This document shows positions 22,832 through 34,437 of a stretch of 64,000 nt of DNA, one piece after another; position 1 is the stretch's first letter; every line of letters starts with the position of its first letter. Source of the stretch: Metopolophium dirhodum (taxonomy: Eukaryota; Arthropoda; Insecta; Hemiptera; Aphididae); contig NC_083564.1 of assembly GCF_019925205.1 (NCBI RefSeq), positions 10,049,491 through 10,113,490 of the forward strand, written 5' to 3'. The notes beneath the pieces were generated by a model that was given only the letters and a program-made list of their open reading frames with translations, was not told the DNA's origin and searched no databases. The translations under genes were made by a program, and so were the position numbers.

Positions 22832-23359
22832 CAAGGCTGGGCATTAACGAGTTAAAAAGTTAAAGTTAAGTTAAAAAGTTAATTTTATTTTAACTTTTTA
22901 ACTTAACTAGTTACTTTTGGCTTTTTATTAACTTAACTGTTAACTTACTAAATTTATTTCTCAATTAACGTGAAATTAACAAGTTAATTTTCCATTTTAA
23001 GAAGTGAGTTAAGTTAATTTATTTTGTTTTAATTTTATAATATTTCACTATTTCAGTCTATTTCGTTTTCATGTCAAAAAATATGTATCGTAAATTGTTT
23101 GAAGTTAAAAATGTATATCATTCGAATCTAACTTATATGGAAATACTGTATGAAGTATAAACACCATATCCTATAATTTAGTTTTGGGTTGTGAAAAAAT
23201 TAAGTGCGCTAGCGTTGTATAAACAAAATAATATTATAATAAAATTTAACTAAATAAAAATTTAACAAAAAGTGTGTATTAACTTTTAACTTTTTTTTAT
23301 TGGTGCATATTAACTTGACTTAACTGAGTTTAAAAAAATCTTTAACTAGCCCAGCCTTG
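22832..23359. mobile_element. 528-bp hAT-like MITE built from AGTTAA repeats, with a perfect 8-bp target duplication
   Basis: The left end CAAGGCTGGGC and the right end GCCCAGCCTTG are a perfect 11-bp inverted repeat. The element is flanked by identical TATTAAAG at 22824-22831 and 23360-23367. An 8-bp duplication is the hAT signature. The inside is made of AGTTAA/TTAACTT motifs on both strands and codes for nothing. Confidence 0.85.
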
Positions 23360-23394
23360 TATTAAAGCATTTACTACTTGAAACAAGTGTGTGC

Positions 23395-23530
23395 ATGTGT
23401 GGCAAGGATTTATCACTAAAAATTCCGGGTGGTCACCCATCCGGGAACTAGTGTCACCTGCCGGTGTGTACACGCAGAGCACATTCGTAAATGAAAGCAA
23501 ACGCCACGCCACACCGAGTCACAAATAGTA
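23395..23530 (-). mobile_element. second 5S-promoter SINE-like copy, inverted
   Basis: Read on the minus strand it gives TAGTTCCCGGATGGGTGACC, ACCCGGAATTTTTAGTGATA and CCTTGCCACACATGCACACA, closely matching 21203-21280. Its 3' half and tail are missing, ending about 35 bp from the hAT-like MITE. Upstream it has a different sequence (GTGTGGCGTGGCGTTTGC), which may be a fuller 5' end. Confidence 0.6.
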
Positions 23531-23744
23531 AATTATAGGCACCTACCTACAAAATAAGAAAAAAAAGTGTTGGAAAATGAGTGTTTTATATTAAATAATA
23601 CTAATACTTTGAGATTGTGAATACTTGTGATACTTGAAATACTGCTTCTATATAGGTACTTTCTTCAAAAGCGTTTAAATACACGTATTTACATTTTAAG
23701 AGCTTAAAAGTTATTTGAATACTTTTACCCAATTACAACTACTA

Positions 23745-26147
23745 TTAGCCGAGTGCATTACAAGGCTGCGTGTATGCCAAGTCGACCATGTGCTGAACGA
23801 GGTCGGCCAAACAATCGGTGCACGCATCACCACCCAACACCAGAAAGTAGTCGACAGGGTCATCGCTGGTCGCCACCGAGTCCAACAACTGGTCGCTGTT
23901 GTCCCGCAGCTTGTACGGTAAAATGAACGACGCTCCCAAGAACCCGACGATGGCGGACGCGGCCATCTCGGCGTCCAGTTCGGCGCGATTCGGGAACCGG
24001 ACGCCGGGCGGGACGGCGGCGGTCAGCGCGGCCCAGTACGCGTCAAGCAGGTCGTTCCAGTGCGTCTCGCGCACCTGCTGCGTGGTGGTCGTGTACAGGA
24101 ACAGCGACAGGTCTAGCGCGGGTGACCCGTAACGGGATTCGAAGAAGTCCATGATAAGCGCGTCAAACGGGCGCCCGCTATCGTCGTACTGGAACATGAC
24201 GTTACCGTGGCAATATTCGCCGTGGCACAGGACGGACAGCGGTTCGTGGGCACCCATCGCCCTCCGCAGCGTGTTGGTGGCATCGTCGAACAGCTTGTTC
24301 AAGCGGCGCAACTGCTCGTGGTCACGGTAACGTTCCCCGTCGCGCTCCAAAAGTCGGTCTACGCCGCGTTTGCCAATCCTCTTCAACCGGTCGTTTTGGG
24401 CCATCCAGTAGCCGTTTCCGTCGAACTGCAGGTCTTGGATGTCGGCCACCATGTTAAGAAGTCTGCTAGCATTTTTGTGTTTGGCTATGTACGACAGCCC
24501 GTGAAACCTGTGCGCATACACAACAACTTGAGTAATCGAATTTTAAACATTATCCTGATACGTCGTCTGCCGTGTCATGACCACTGAAACTGAACACATA
24601 TTCCGGTAAAACCTCTCTATAACGGAATCACTTGGTACCAAATGATTTTTATTCCGTTATAAAAGAGTTTCTGTTATAGGGAGACTAAAATATACGGCAT
24701 ATATAGGTTATAACAGGATTATTGTTATTTTCCGTCATACATGGCGTCCGTTATAAAAAGGTTTAACTGTATATTAATTTATTATTTTTCAGTTCAGTGA
24801 TCGTGTCGAAAATATGGGCACAACTCTAAAAATTTACCGCACTAGATCATGGTTACTGGCGATTAAATGGGCCAATCAGAATACGATAACAGGCACTCGA
24901 CACGGCAGACGATAACGATATGAATCCGTAGTTTTCTGCGTATCTTAGATGCTACCTAAAATTTTATAAGTGTTGTATACGCAATGCACCTTTTCACCAA
25001 ATTCTATTCTGTATGGTATATTTTCAATTTAACGGTATTTTATGATTAGATCGCCGTGTGACGGTGTCACACTGTACCTCTTTGATGTTATAATTATGTA
25101 ATGCTCTTTTATCATTTATTTTACTATCAGTTTTAGTGACGTGGTGATATTTTATACACAATACGCGTTTAGTAGATAACACGAGATTATTACTTAGAAC
25201 TACGACGAGATCAGAGAGCACGTATAATCGTCTTTTCAATCAATATTTATGTACTTACAGGCGTGGATACAAGAGCCCCATAGGGACTGACTCCCCCCCC
25301 CCCCTTAAGCCTTAAGTACTTAACAATATTTCATTCTTGCCTACATAATTATGTAATATTATATGCAATTAAAGATAATTTTGTTATTAAAGTTTGTTAT
25401 TATTATTATTTTATAATGCACGTACCTATGATGAATATTTTATTCACTATAAAAACTTAAGCTTAATTCCTATGATTTTGTGTACTTGAAGTAAAGTTTT
25501 TCATCCGGCCCTTCCCTTTTTTTATTTCACAATCCACGCATGTGTACTTATAAATATGGATATTTTTTTTTTTTTGTAATTTATATAATAGGTATTGTAA
25601 ATTTTAAACTTCACAATCTAATTTATTTTATTCACGTCTAATATAATATTTGAATTTTGTCTGAAATCAAACCAACTTACTTTGCAATAGCCTGAAGAGC
25701 AATGATTAAATGATCGTTGTCCATGAACATTTGCTCTTCGGTAAAACGGTAGCCTAAGGTATTAACATTTTCGAAAACAATTAAATCCTTTTCCGCTAAT
25801 TCACCGCCGTTGTTCCGACCATAAAAAAACCGTGGTAAAGACAGAGCATTTACATCGTTTACCAACGGTCCACGACACTCCAATAAGAATGGTATGATCT
25901 TTTCATAAAAGTTTAATTCATTTTGGAATAGTACATCACATCCAGAACTTTCACGATTTTTAAACTTGATCAAAACGGAGTAATGACTTTCGTCTGATGT
26001 GACAATGTCCCCAAATATTGCTCTGTACTTCCATTTTTTTTTTTCAATAATATCATTATACATGTTGAACGACACTAAGTTACAATTTTTACCGAACGCA
26101 CCTTCGGCCACAATAGCCTTTATTTCTGTTTTAACGAATAGTTGCAT
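23745..26147 (-). CDS. EcKinase-like protein, 409 aa, with HGE in place of HGD
   Basis: Exon 1 is 26147-25681 (GTAAGT donor) and exon 2 is 24507-23745 (CACAG acceptor), with a 1173-bp intron. The total is 410 codons including TAA. Exon 1 reads MQLFVKTEIKAIVAEGAFGK and has FQNELNFYEK and the hinge LIVFENV. Exon 2 has CHGEYCHGN, so the catalytic Asp at residue 253 is Glu, while the metal-binding N258 and the Asp of MDFF (276) are kept, followed by RYGSPALDLSLFLY. Asp to Glu at this position usually cripples phosphotransfer in this fold but could change specificity; activity needs testing. Exon 2 is markedly GC-rich against its AT-rich exon 1. The intron carries a MITE and a poly-C tract. Confidence 0.9.
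24598..24770. mobile_element. mariner/Tc1- or pogo-like MITE in the intron of the 23745-26147 gene
   Basis: AAACCTCTCTATAACGGAAT on the left and, inverted, ACAGTTAAACCTTTTTATAA plus CGGAC on the right are related ends. TA lies next to both outer ends, as expected for this superfamily. The interior repeats CCGTTATA and is non-coding. Confidence 0.55.
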
Positions 26148-26520
26148 GACTTTTAACTTTTATTACACTCTTTGGCGGTGTTAAACGTCTTTTTAAGTGT
26201 AGTGAAATTGCTAACTAATGATAATATTAATTTATTTAATAGTGTAATGAAATATACTATCTCTCTGCTCCACTCATAAATCAAATGCACCAATTACGTT
26301 TTATGTTCACGTTATCAGTCTGATACAGTACGTTTATAATGTGGTCTAATTGGGTTAAATAAATAAAACTGACAATAATACAATTCTCAGCACATTCAAA
26401 AAATACGTGATAAGTACATACGGGGCCCAGAAGCTATCTCATGAATATTTCAATATAATTAAGAATACTATTTCTTATTATTATTTTTTATTAAGATATC
26501 TATTGTATATATATATTTAT
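26148..26520. other. 5' flank of the 23745-26147 gene, no gene seen
   Basis: TTAAAAAGACGT lies about 40 bp upstream of the start and matches the spacing of the AAGACGT element in two other copies. No TTAGTACTCAA is present. Confidence 0.4.
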
Positions 26521-27850
26521 ATATATTTTAGATTCTGAGCGAAGCGATGAATGTATTGATTTTACATTGATGTGTGTTTTTTTTTTTATTTTTAATTTTT
26601 TTAATTTTTTAATTTTTGTGTCTGTCATGGCCTTTTAGGACAATAAAAGTGCTTGGATTTCCTTCAACAGTAACTTTTCTGATAGGAAAATGAATCTAGT
26701 TGGTACTTTGGGGGGTCAAAAAAAAAAATTTCAAAAGCGACGTGAAAAACAAAAGAAAAATTAAGGAAAAACGGGAATTTTTACGCAAAATCTGTTTTCG
26801 AGAAAATCGATTTTGGTTTTTGGTGTAACTCTAAAAAAAATGACCGTAGGGACATGAAATTTTGACTGAATGTTTATATTAGCATTTTCTATACACCATA
26901 AAATTTTGACTCTTTTTGAGCTGTTTACGGACATTGTCAGTCTTCAATTTTTTTAGTTTTTTTTTCTATAACTATCAATAAAATTGTATCTGTTGAGTAA
27001 AAAAGCTTGAAAATTTAATAAAAAGCTCCTAGGTTATTTTTTCATAGGCAGATGAAAAAAATTAAAAATCCTTAGTCACAGTTTTTATTTATAAGCATTT
27101 AAAGTTCAAATTTTGACAAAATACGGAAAAATCACAAAAAATAGTAAATTATTTTGAGTTGAGAATTCATAAAAATTTTTCTTTTTAAATGTAGTATAAG
27201 ATTACTCATAAGTTTGTCTACCTTTATCAAAAAAAAAAATGTCTACAGGAAACATAAATTAAATTTTTATGAGCGTCTGAAATTTATATTTTTACAACAT
27301 TTGATATTCACTTGATTTCTCATGTAACAATTTTCTTATTTTATTGTAATTGAAAAACAAATGACTGTAGATACTTGAAAATTTCACTGAATGTTTATAT
27401 TAGCATTTTCTATACACCATAAAATTTTGAAAATAATTTGACTCTTTTAAGCTGTTTACGGACATTGTCAGTTTTCAATTTTTTAGTTTTTTTTTCTATA
27501 AATATCAATAAAAATTTTTTTGTTGGGTAAAAAAGCGTGAAAATTTAATTTAAGGCTCCTGATATATCGTTCTAATAGCAGTTGAAAAATATCAAAAATA
27601 CATTTTTAACATACACAATTTTTTTTTATAAGCATTTAAAGTTCAAATTTTGACAACATTTATCAAATTTATAATTTATTAATTATTTTTTAGTTAAAAA
27701 TGTATAAAATGTTTAACTTTTATGGCTAAGGATTGAAAATTTAAAACAAGGCTCACGTAAATAGGTTATATATAAATTACTTTATTCACAATAATATCAT
27801 CAAATATACTTGGTAATATCATAGGCTGACTGACCGTTTTCGCTCAGAAT
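26521..27850. repeat. long non-coding repeat (about 1.3 kb) with inverted GATTCTGAGCG ends and an internal duplication
   Basis: It begins GATTCTGAGCGAAGC and ends CGCTCAGAATC, an inverted pair. Inside, 26858-27027 and 27375-27558 are near copies (GAATGTTTATATTAGCATTT, CTGTTTACGGACATTGTCAG, AAAATTTAATttaAGGCTCC), giving a unit of about 515 bp. A second same-orientation copy is at 36745-37915, and inverted copies lie at 10565-11100 and 54680-55300. No frame is open, so it looks like a non-autonomous DNA element. Confidence 0.7.
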
Positions 27851-27968
27851 CGTTTTTCTTATACAATGATATTATATCATTGAATTCAAATTTAACACCA
27901 TCCATTACAGTGACCCACTTGTGACCTACTGTACAGCAGAGCGACATCCACTTATCCACTTTTTTTTT
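27851..27968. repeat. terminal module of the long repeat family
   Basis: It runs from the quasi-palindrome ACAATGATATTATATCATTG through CATTACAGTGACCCACTTGT and CTGTACAGCAGAGCGACATC to a CCACTT..T tract. Inverted copies lie at 10330-10450, 30968-31090 and 51118-51200; partial direct copies lie near 30215-30265 and 37890-37950. Confidence 0.7.
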
Positions 27969-28082
27969 TATTTTTTTAACTTTATTCCAATTTTTAATTT
28001 TTAAGAATATCTGTCGTTTAGGAATTTAAAATTTTTACATACTATAAATTGTTGGTTTGTATACAATTGTTGTCTTTTCGTA

Positions 28083-29520
28083 GATAACCTTCAATCTATA
28101 GGTATAGTTAATAAACCACTAAAATTATTAGAATCTTATTTAGACAATAGAAAACAACAAGTAAGAATTAATAACACACTCAGTGATGAAGTTACAATCA
28201 CAACGGGAGTTCCTCAAGGGACAGTATTGTTAGTTATTCTTTATATTATATTATTATATATGTCTCTTCGCTAGGTCATTTAAATATTCACGGTAAACTA
28301 TTTTCTTATGCGGAGGATACAGCCATTCTTATATCAGGGGACAATTGGGACGAAGTTCATCTAAAAGCAGAAACAGACCTGCACTTGATAAATGCATGGT
28401 TTCTTAAACATAATTTAAGAATAAATTACACTAAATCAAACTACATTAATTTCACTCTACACAAAAGAACCCAACCCAATTCAAATACAATTAAAATCTA
28501 TGATATAGATTGTAAATCTAATTACTATTCGTGTAATGTTTAAATAAAACGGAAACTATTAAATATTTAGGTATTACATTTGATCAACACCTAAAATGGG
28601 ATACACACATAAATAACACAATAATAAAACTACGTAAAATGCAGTATCTGTTCATTAACGCAAGAAAATGCCTAAATCACCAGGCTCTACGTTTAACATA
28701 CTTTGCCATGACACAATCTATTAAACAATACGGAATAACCACCTGGCGTGGCTTAGGTATTATAGGAAGCAATAAAATATTCAGAGCTCAAAAAAGCATA
28801 ATTAAAATAATTTTAAGTAAACGAAAAACATATCCCACTAAAGATCTATTTACTGAATTTAAAGATTTACGACGCAACAGTTATTCTACAGAAATGCACT
28901 ATATTACACATATAAATTAAATTTAATAGAGTTTAAACCTAGATACTATAACACACGTCAAAAAATCAACTTAGAAATACCTACTGTTCGTATATTGAAA
29001 TCTAGTCGATGTTTTTCGCAAGTGGGTCTGAAATTATTAAACAATATTCCGCTGCAAATTATTAATAGCACGTCTTACAAAATATATAAACAATCTATTA
29101 AATTATGGTTGTTAAATAATACTAGTGACCTACACCCTATGTAAAATACCAGTGTATCTATATAATGTAGTCTGTTTATTTATCAATTCCATTTTTGATG
29201 TACTTCTTTATAATATATTTATTTATTGCAATTTATGCTTTAATTTCTATAGCTATAATTAACAATTAGTTCTACAAGTATGTCTATTTATGTTTTTGAA
29301 TTTATTATAGTCAGATATGACGCGATTTTTTACGAAATATCTAAAATATTATAAAATGTATAAATGTATACCAACTTAGCTCTTAATAGTACTCCATCAT
29401 CACCGATAAGAGGTTATCCTCAGTGGTGAGATGGACCATCTAACCATATTATATATATAATCATTGATTACTTATTGAAACTGTATTTTTCTTTTGGCCG
29501 GTAAATAATATTATTATTAT
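28083..29520 (+). mobile_element. decayed non-LTR retrotransposon, reverse transcriptase C-terminal half and 3' end
   Basis: Successive frames read DNLQSIGIVNKPLKLLESYL, RINNTLSDEVTITTGVPQGT, a stop near 28274, then HGKLFSYAEDTAILISGDNW. After a further frameshift near 28540 follow ETIKYLGITFDQHLKWDTHI and the C-terminal region to the TAA at 29144. These are RT motifs of a Jockey-like LINE: GVPQG, the catalytic box (YAED here instead of Y/FADD) and YLG.F/LD..L.W. The 5' part (endonuclease and early RT) is missing. The tail to about 29520 is 3'UTR ending in a TAATATTATTATTAT simple-repeat tail. Dead copy. Confidence 0.85.
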
Positions 29521-30402
29521 AAAGTTTTAAATTATGTATCCATGTGTCATGACCTATATACTTGTATTAAGACTTTCAAACAATTTGACATTCAACTAAA
29601 AGTCTACCATATGTTGTCATTTATTGTTTCAAGCTCTTCAAATCATTTTAAATTATATAAGGCAATATCATTTGAGCCAATATCTATGAATTAACAAGTA
29701 TCCGTGATGACGTTGTACAAAACTCTGAAACCTATTAATACCTAGCTATTTGCCATACACTTTTTTACTTTTCAATAATCAGAATATGCCATCATGGTGG
29801 CCTGTTGAATATAATATATTGTATAAATAATTTAACTTAAGTAACTAATTATACATTCATATTATACATTACAGCGTGCATCCCAACCATCGATATAGGT
29901 ACACAATGTTAGAAGTTATAACCCACTACACACACATTTTACAATATACACTAAGAATAACGATACTCACAATATAATACTACAACGATACAATTTAATA
30001 AGCTTTACGTTCTTCAAAAGTTCTTCTTACATCAACCAAAACTATAATTTAAAATTACCGAAAATATAAATATTATGCAACATTTTTTTCCTTAGACATT
30101 TCGTTGAAATTTAAAAAAAAAATAGGATATATTAAACGTAAAATAACGAATAATTTAGGCAAACTGTCTTCGCTGATAATGGTATATATGATATATACGT
30201 ATATGCAGGTGCTTTGATTTATCATTGAATTCAAATTGAACACATCCATTACCGTGACATAGTCACATAGATACTCTCAACATCTACAATACAGCACAAA
30301 GAAAAGCAAATAGTTTGTAAAATTATAAGGATTAAAAATAACAGTAACCGACTAAGAGTTTCGTTAGTTTTAATATTAGATTTCATTGTCCTAACCTGAA
30401 GA
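29521..30402. other. no gene seen
   Basis: AT-rich. Near 30215-30265 a short partial direct copy of the 27851-27968 module is present. Confidence 0.4.
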
Positions 30403-30547
30403 TACGGCGGTAATAAACCCGCTGAGAGCCATTCCCTTCTGCGGAACTGTTTTTTGTGGTTGATCGAAATTCGGCGCCTTTTGAGTGCAATACTGATGTT
30501 ATACATGCACCGACGTTCAGGTAGGTTATCGCCCAAACACCAACACA
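30403..30547 (-). promoter_or_regulatory. orphan copy of the 32502-34249 promoter region
   Basis: On the minus strand GTGTTTGGGCGATAACCTAC (from about 30545) is identical to the string upstream of the TATA box of the kinase at 32502-34249 (about 34612). Both continue TGA.CGTC.GT.CA.GTATAA.ATCAGTATT. They then share AAAAAAC.GT.CC.C.GA.GGGAATG.TCTC around 30430-30470 and 34440-34470, with an indel of about 45 bp. The TATATAACC at 34437 is TTTATTACC here. No kinase exon follows downstream, so it looks like the 5' flank left by a lost array member. Confidence 0.6.
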
Positions 30548-30964
30548 CTTATTATTATAATATTTATTTATTTTACTATAGAATAAATAAATAAACTGAT
30601 GACATTGATAATTTCTATCGAACAATTATACTATGGACGTGCGTAATTATACCTGCTAATTATTAATATTTATCTAATAACTCAAGACTTTATAACATTT
30701 GGTACTTATACTTTCTTTCATTCGTTTGGATTCATAACCTTGGATCTGTTTATAAATTATTTTTTTATTAAAAAACAGGAGAATGGCAGCAATATGAATT
30801 TCGATATAAATATAGATTATATGGTTGTTTTAATTAGAAATATAATATATTTTGTAACTAATTTATAAAAATCGTCGAGTGTTACTGATGGGTAGCTACT
30901 CCCCTCGCGCTGTCACAGTCATTGTAAATTGGAAATAATATTACAGATTGTATATCTTCTAATA

Positions 30965-31120
30965 AATATAAAAAAAAAAGCGGGTAAGTGGATGTCGCTC
31001 TGCTGTACAATAGGTTACAAGTGGGACAATGTATAATACATTGTATTAAACTTCAATTCAATGATATGATATCATTGTATAAGAAAAACGATTCTGAGCG
31101 GAGCCGGTTTATCAGTCTAG
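30965..31120 (-). repeat. terminal module of the long repeat family, inverted copy
   Basis: It contains GGTAAGTGGATGTCGCTCTG, CTGTACAATAGGTTACAAGT, the ATGATATGATATCATTGTAT quasi-palindrome and AAACGATTCTGAGCGGAGCC. It is the best inverted match to 27841-27968. Confidence 0.7.
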
Positions 31121-32501
31121 ATTTTTTAATTTTTTTTATTTATTATAGCCTTTAAATAGAATTAATATTATAATATTATAATTTTTTATTCGTTGCAACA
31201 GCAAACAAATTGTTAGAAATTAAAATCCCATTTTAAGCGGTTTTTCGTAATTTGTCAGTAGTTTTTCCCGTGGCTAAAATAACTATTGAGAAAATCGAAA
31301 ATGACCTCTCTAAAGTACCATTTTGATCCAATTTGATAAAAGATAAGGTAGGTACTATATGTTGAAATCGAAGCACTCCATCTGGTGGAAATTTTGTATA
31401 CAGGATATATACAAAAAAAAAAACACCATTGTAAAACTACTAGTTTCCTTGTTCCGTTCAAAATCTAAAATTTATAAAAATAAAGACTTGTTTTTAAAAA
31501 AAAAAATTATGAGAAAAATTATATTTTGATATCCCTCAAAAATTAACAAAAATATGTGACCCACTGATTGAATATTGGTTATTCGCATTTTCTAATAAAT
31601 GCTGGTCCTCAGAATTTTCTTCAGCAATACATATTTATTTGAGTATAGCCGTCACTGCAAATACGTATGCAAAACGACCTGTGCGAGATGTGTGTGATAC
31701 TGCGATAAGAACGACACGTGCGGTCATGAATTTCGGCGGCGTTGCAACTTGCAAGCGCCGACTAGTACAGCGGATGACTCGTATAAAACGATATATTTTA
31801 TGATATATGAATAATTATAATATATTAATTATTATGATAAGCCAAACACCGCTCAAAAACTATATTCAAATTAAATTAATTATAATGTATATTTTATAAA
31901 TTATAAAGGTGATTAATGTATTACTAATTGCAATTGATACTACTTTTATTAGTAATTTTGTTTTAATATAAAATATATGATGAACGTTATAATTTTAAGA
32001 TATAATAATCCACTGGTAGTAGGCAGGTACAAAGCTAATATTTCAAAAAAAAATTTAACTAATATGAATGGGTTGGTAACGTAGGTAATGATAAATAATA
32101 ATAATTATAGGTATTCGTGTGAACTGTTTCAATGGAAATAGTCTCACTCATTGTCCATATAACTATTTGAGTGATTGAAAATACGATATGTAGTTATATT
32201 ATTATGTTATATAATCATGCCACTTAATTACAACTTTCACATACAAGGGCAGAGCAAAATAAAGCACCATAATATTATAAAATAAAATCAAAATGTTTTT
32301 TCGTTTTACTATTATGAAAACTACAGTTTATTACGAGTGTTGCGCCCAGTCACTTCATGTAATACAAGAAATGTCATAATATAAGGATAATTTGACAAGA
32401 ATGTAGGTGAAGTATGGAAATCTGCAGACTTAAAAAATAAATTAATAAAGAATACGTGTGATTTTCTCCACGCATGCGTATAAGCAATACGAGCATCAGG
32501 A
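31121..32501. other. no gene seen
   Basis: AT-rich except 31630-31790, which is richer in GC and CpG (GTGCGAGATGTGTGTGATAC, GCGGCGTTGCAACTTGC). I recognise no product there. Confidence 0.35.
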
Positions 32502-34249
32502 TCATATTTTGGCATACGACGTGTCCAAATAGTGTTGGACGATGTCAGCCACCCATTCGGTGGCCAGTTCACCACCAAATGACAACAGCTTCTTCAGCAC
32601 CATATCGTTGGTCATTTCGATGAACTCCGATGGATTGATTGGTTTCTGTTCCTCCAGCATGATTCGCAAGAAAAACGCCCCGTGTGCCAACCCGTAGAAC
32701 GCGTGCTCACGCATTTCGATATCCAGACGGCCACGGTCCGGCACCGGGACGTCACCGGCGGCAGTGGCCAGCGTTTCACAGTACGTGTCAAGCAGTGCAT
32801 CCCAGTGATCGTCCCGGGTCCGGCGGTCCGTGTTCATGTACAAGAAGAAGGACAAGTCGAGCGCCGGCGACCCGTACCGGATGGTGGCCATGTCGTACGC
32901 TAGCGCGTCCACCGGCCGCCCGCCGTCGTCGTACCGGAACAGCAAGTTGTTCCGGTTGAAGTCGCCGTGGCATAGGACGGACAGCGTTTCGACAGGTTCC
33001 ATTACACGTCTCAGCGTCTTCATCGCATCGGCCAACAGCTCCGTCCGAAACCTTTGAGCACGTTGGTCGTCTTCACCACCATTGCCGCGACGTACCTTTA
33101 ACGTGTCCAGAGCCAAGGAGATCAGATCTTCAATTCCTCTGCCTATTACAAGCCACTGCCCATCGTCGTCCCACTGCGCGTCCTTCACCTTGACCACTAG
33201 ATCCATGAACTTGTTTCTGTCCACGTGCTTGGCTCTGTATGACAAACTGTGAAACCTATGACCAAAGCACAAATATAGCCACTGTCATTATCGATCTATA
33301 TATGACATCGCAGTGACGAGCGTTTATGAGTTATAATATACTACGGGACTTTACACGAGCGTATTACAATATGATCATAATATCTATTGTCATATTTCAA
33401 TGTTTGCTTCTTCTCACAAAATAAAGTATCAAATATGCATCAAATTTAAAAAATAAAAGTATTGTTATTTGCTAGCTTAGGTTAATGAAAATCTATATTT
33501 CCATTTTGATATTATGAACGTAGCTAAATATTTTATTTACAAACAAGTAAAATTATGCGATCGGCCACTGATATGTGTTAGGTAATGTTTGGTAATCCAA
33601 AATGTATTTGATCGAAAACTCGTCTAAATTATAAACACTTAGATATCAAAAGAAATCTCCACGAACTAACTATTCGAGTAATTACCTATGGCCCCCGTTA
33701 AGTAACTCAGCTTGAATATAACACGGTTATACTTCCCACTCACTTCGCTAGAGATCTGAGTGCCACGATCAGGTGTTCGAAATCAAAACACAGCCGATGT
33801 TCGGTTACCGCAGACCGGTATCCGCGGTCGGACTCGTTTTCCAAGACGATCAAGTCCCGTGGCGCCAGGTCACCGCAGTCGTTGCGCCCGTAAAAGTAAC
33901 GACAGAGCGATGGCGTCCCGGAATCGTCTCCATCGCCCTGCGAGCAGCAGGCCAACAGGAACGGTGCGATCCGTTCGTAGAAGAGTATTTCATTGTGGAA
34001 CTGCTTGTCGTTCTTGATTAAGTCCCGCATCTCGGGCAACGGGTGTTTGAACTTGAACACTAGTCGATGGCTTTGGTGATGGCAGTTACGATCCTCGACA
34101 GCAACCGTACCGTACAGTACCGACGAAGCGAACTGATCCCGTTCGGTGTGCTGGCCATCCAGCGCGAACGATACGAATCGGCTGTCCGGTCCGAACACTC
34201 CTGTCTCGATCATTTCAGCGACCGCAGCAGCGCTCGCCGTCGTCGTCAT
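32502..34249 (-). CDS. EcKinase-like small-molecule kinase, 419 aa, catalytic residues intact
   Basis: Exon 1 is 34249-33744 (GTGAGT donor) and exon 2 is 33255-32502 (acceptor ATAG), with a 488-bp intron. The total is 420 codons including the stop. I chose the ATG at 34249 (MTTTASAAAVAEMIETGVFG) because it aligns with relatives and lies downstream of the TATA box; the frame is open for 79 more residues upstream without similarity. N-lobe: LVFKFKH lysine, FHNEILFYER, hinge LIVLENE. C-lobe: CHGDFNRNN gives D267 and N272; AYDMATIRYGSPALDL keeps the metal Asp (290) but not the Phe-Gly of DFG. Both exons are GC-rich against an AT-rich intron and flanks. It anchors the GVFGPD/FRYDDGGRP subgroup, to which the dead copies at 39893-41510, 46914-47691 and 2440-2640 belong. 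Substrate unknown. Confidence 0.92.
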
Positions 34250-34430
34250 CGTCACCGGATCCCGATGGGTTAGAGGTGTGCACCTGTGTGAAAAACACCA
34301 CCAACGTAGTGTGGGTACGTGGAGTGAGTGGACCGAGTTTGACTTGGTCGGGTTCGTGTCACCGCTGCAGCAGTCGTCACAGCACTGAAATCGGACGGAC
34401 ACTGGGTCGGGGCCACAAAACAGGCGTCGG

Positions 34431-34437
34431 TTATATA
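34431..34437 (-). promoter_or_regulatory. TATA box of the 32502-34249 kinase
   Basis: TATATAA on the minus strand is followed 34 bp downstream by CCAGTG (A at 34403), an initiator-like CAGT. This gives a 5'UTR of about 155 nt to the ATG at 34249. Spacing and sequence fit an arthropod TATA-Inr promoter. Confidence 0.55.

Noticed and set aside
23715..24587. Plus-strand reading frames antisense to the GC-rich EcKinase exon 2 (also at 32682-33057, 33760-34584, 40134-40674, 14654-14953, 19267-19488)
   Set aside because: They are antisense shadows of the GC-rich kinase exons, with compositions set by the real gene and no family resemblance.
14496..26147. Bacterial aminoglycoside phosphotransferases acquired by transfer
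   Set aside because: The fold is shared, but the intron position, the YGSPALDL..FLY signature and length are those of the animal EcKinase family.
32321..32578. Minus-strand frame overlapping the end of the kinase at 32502
   Set aside because: It is a frame shadow of the kinase C-terminus running into AT-rich flank; the kinase frame is continuous and conserved.
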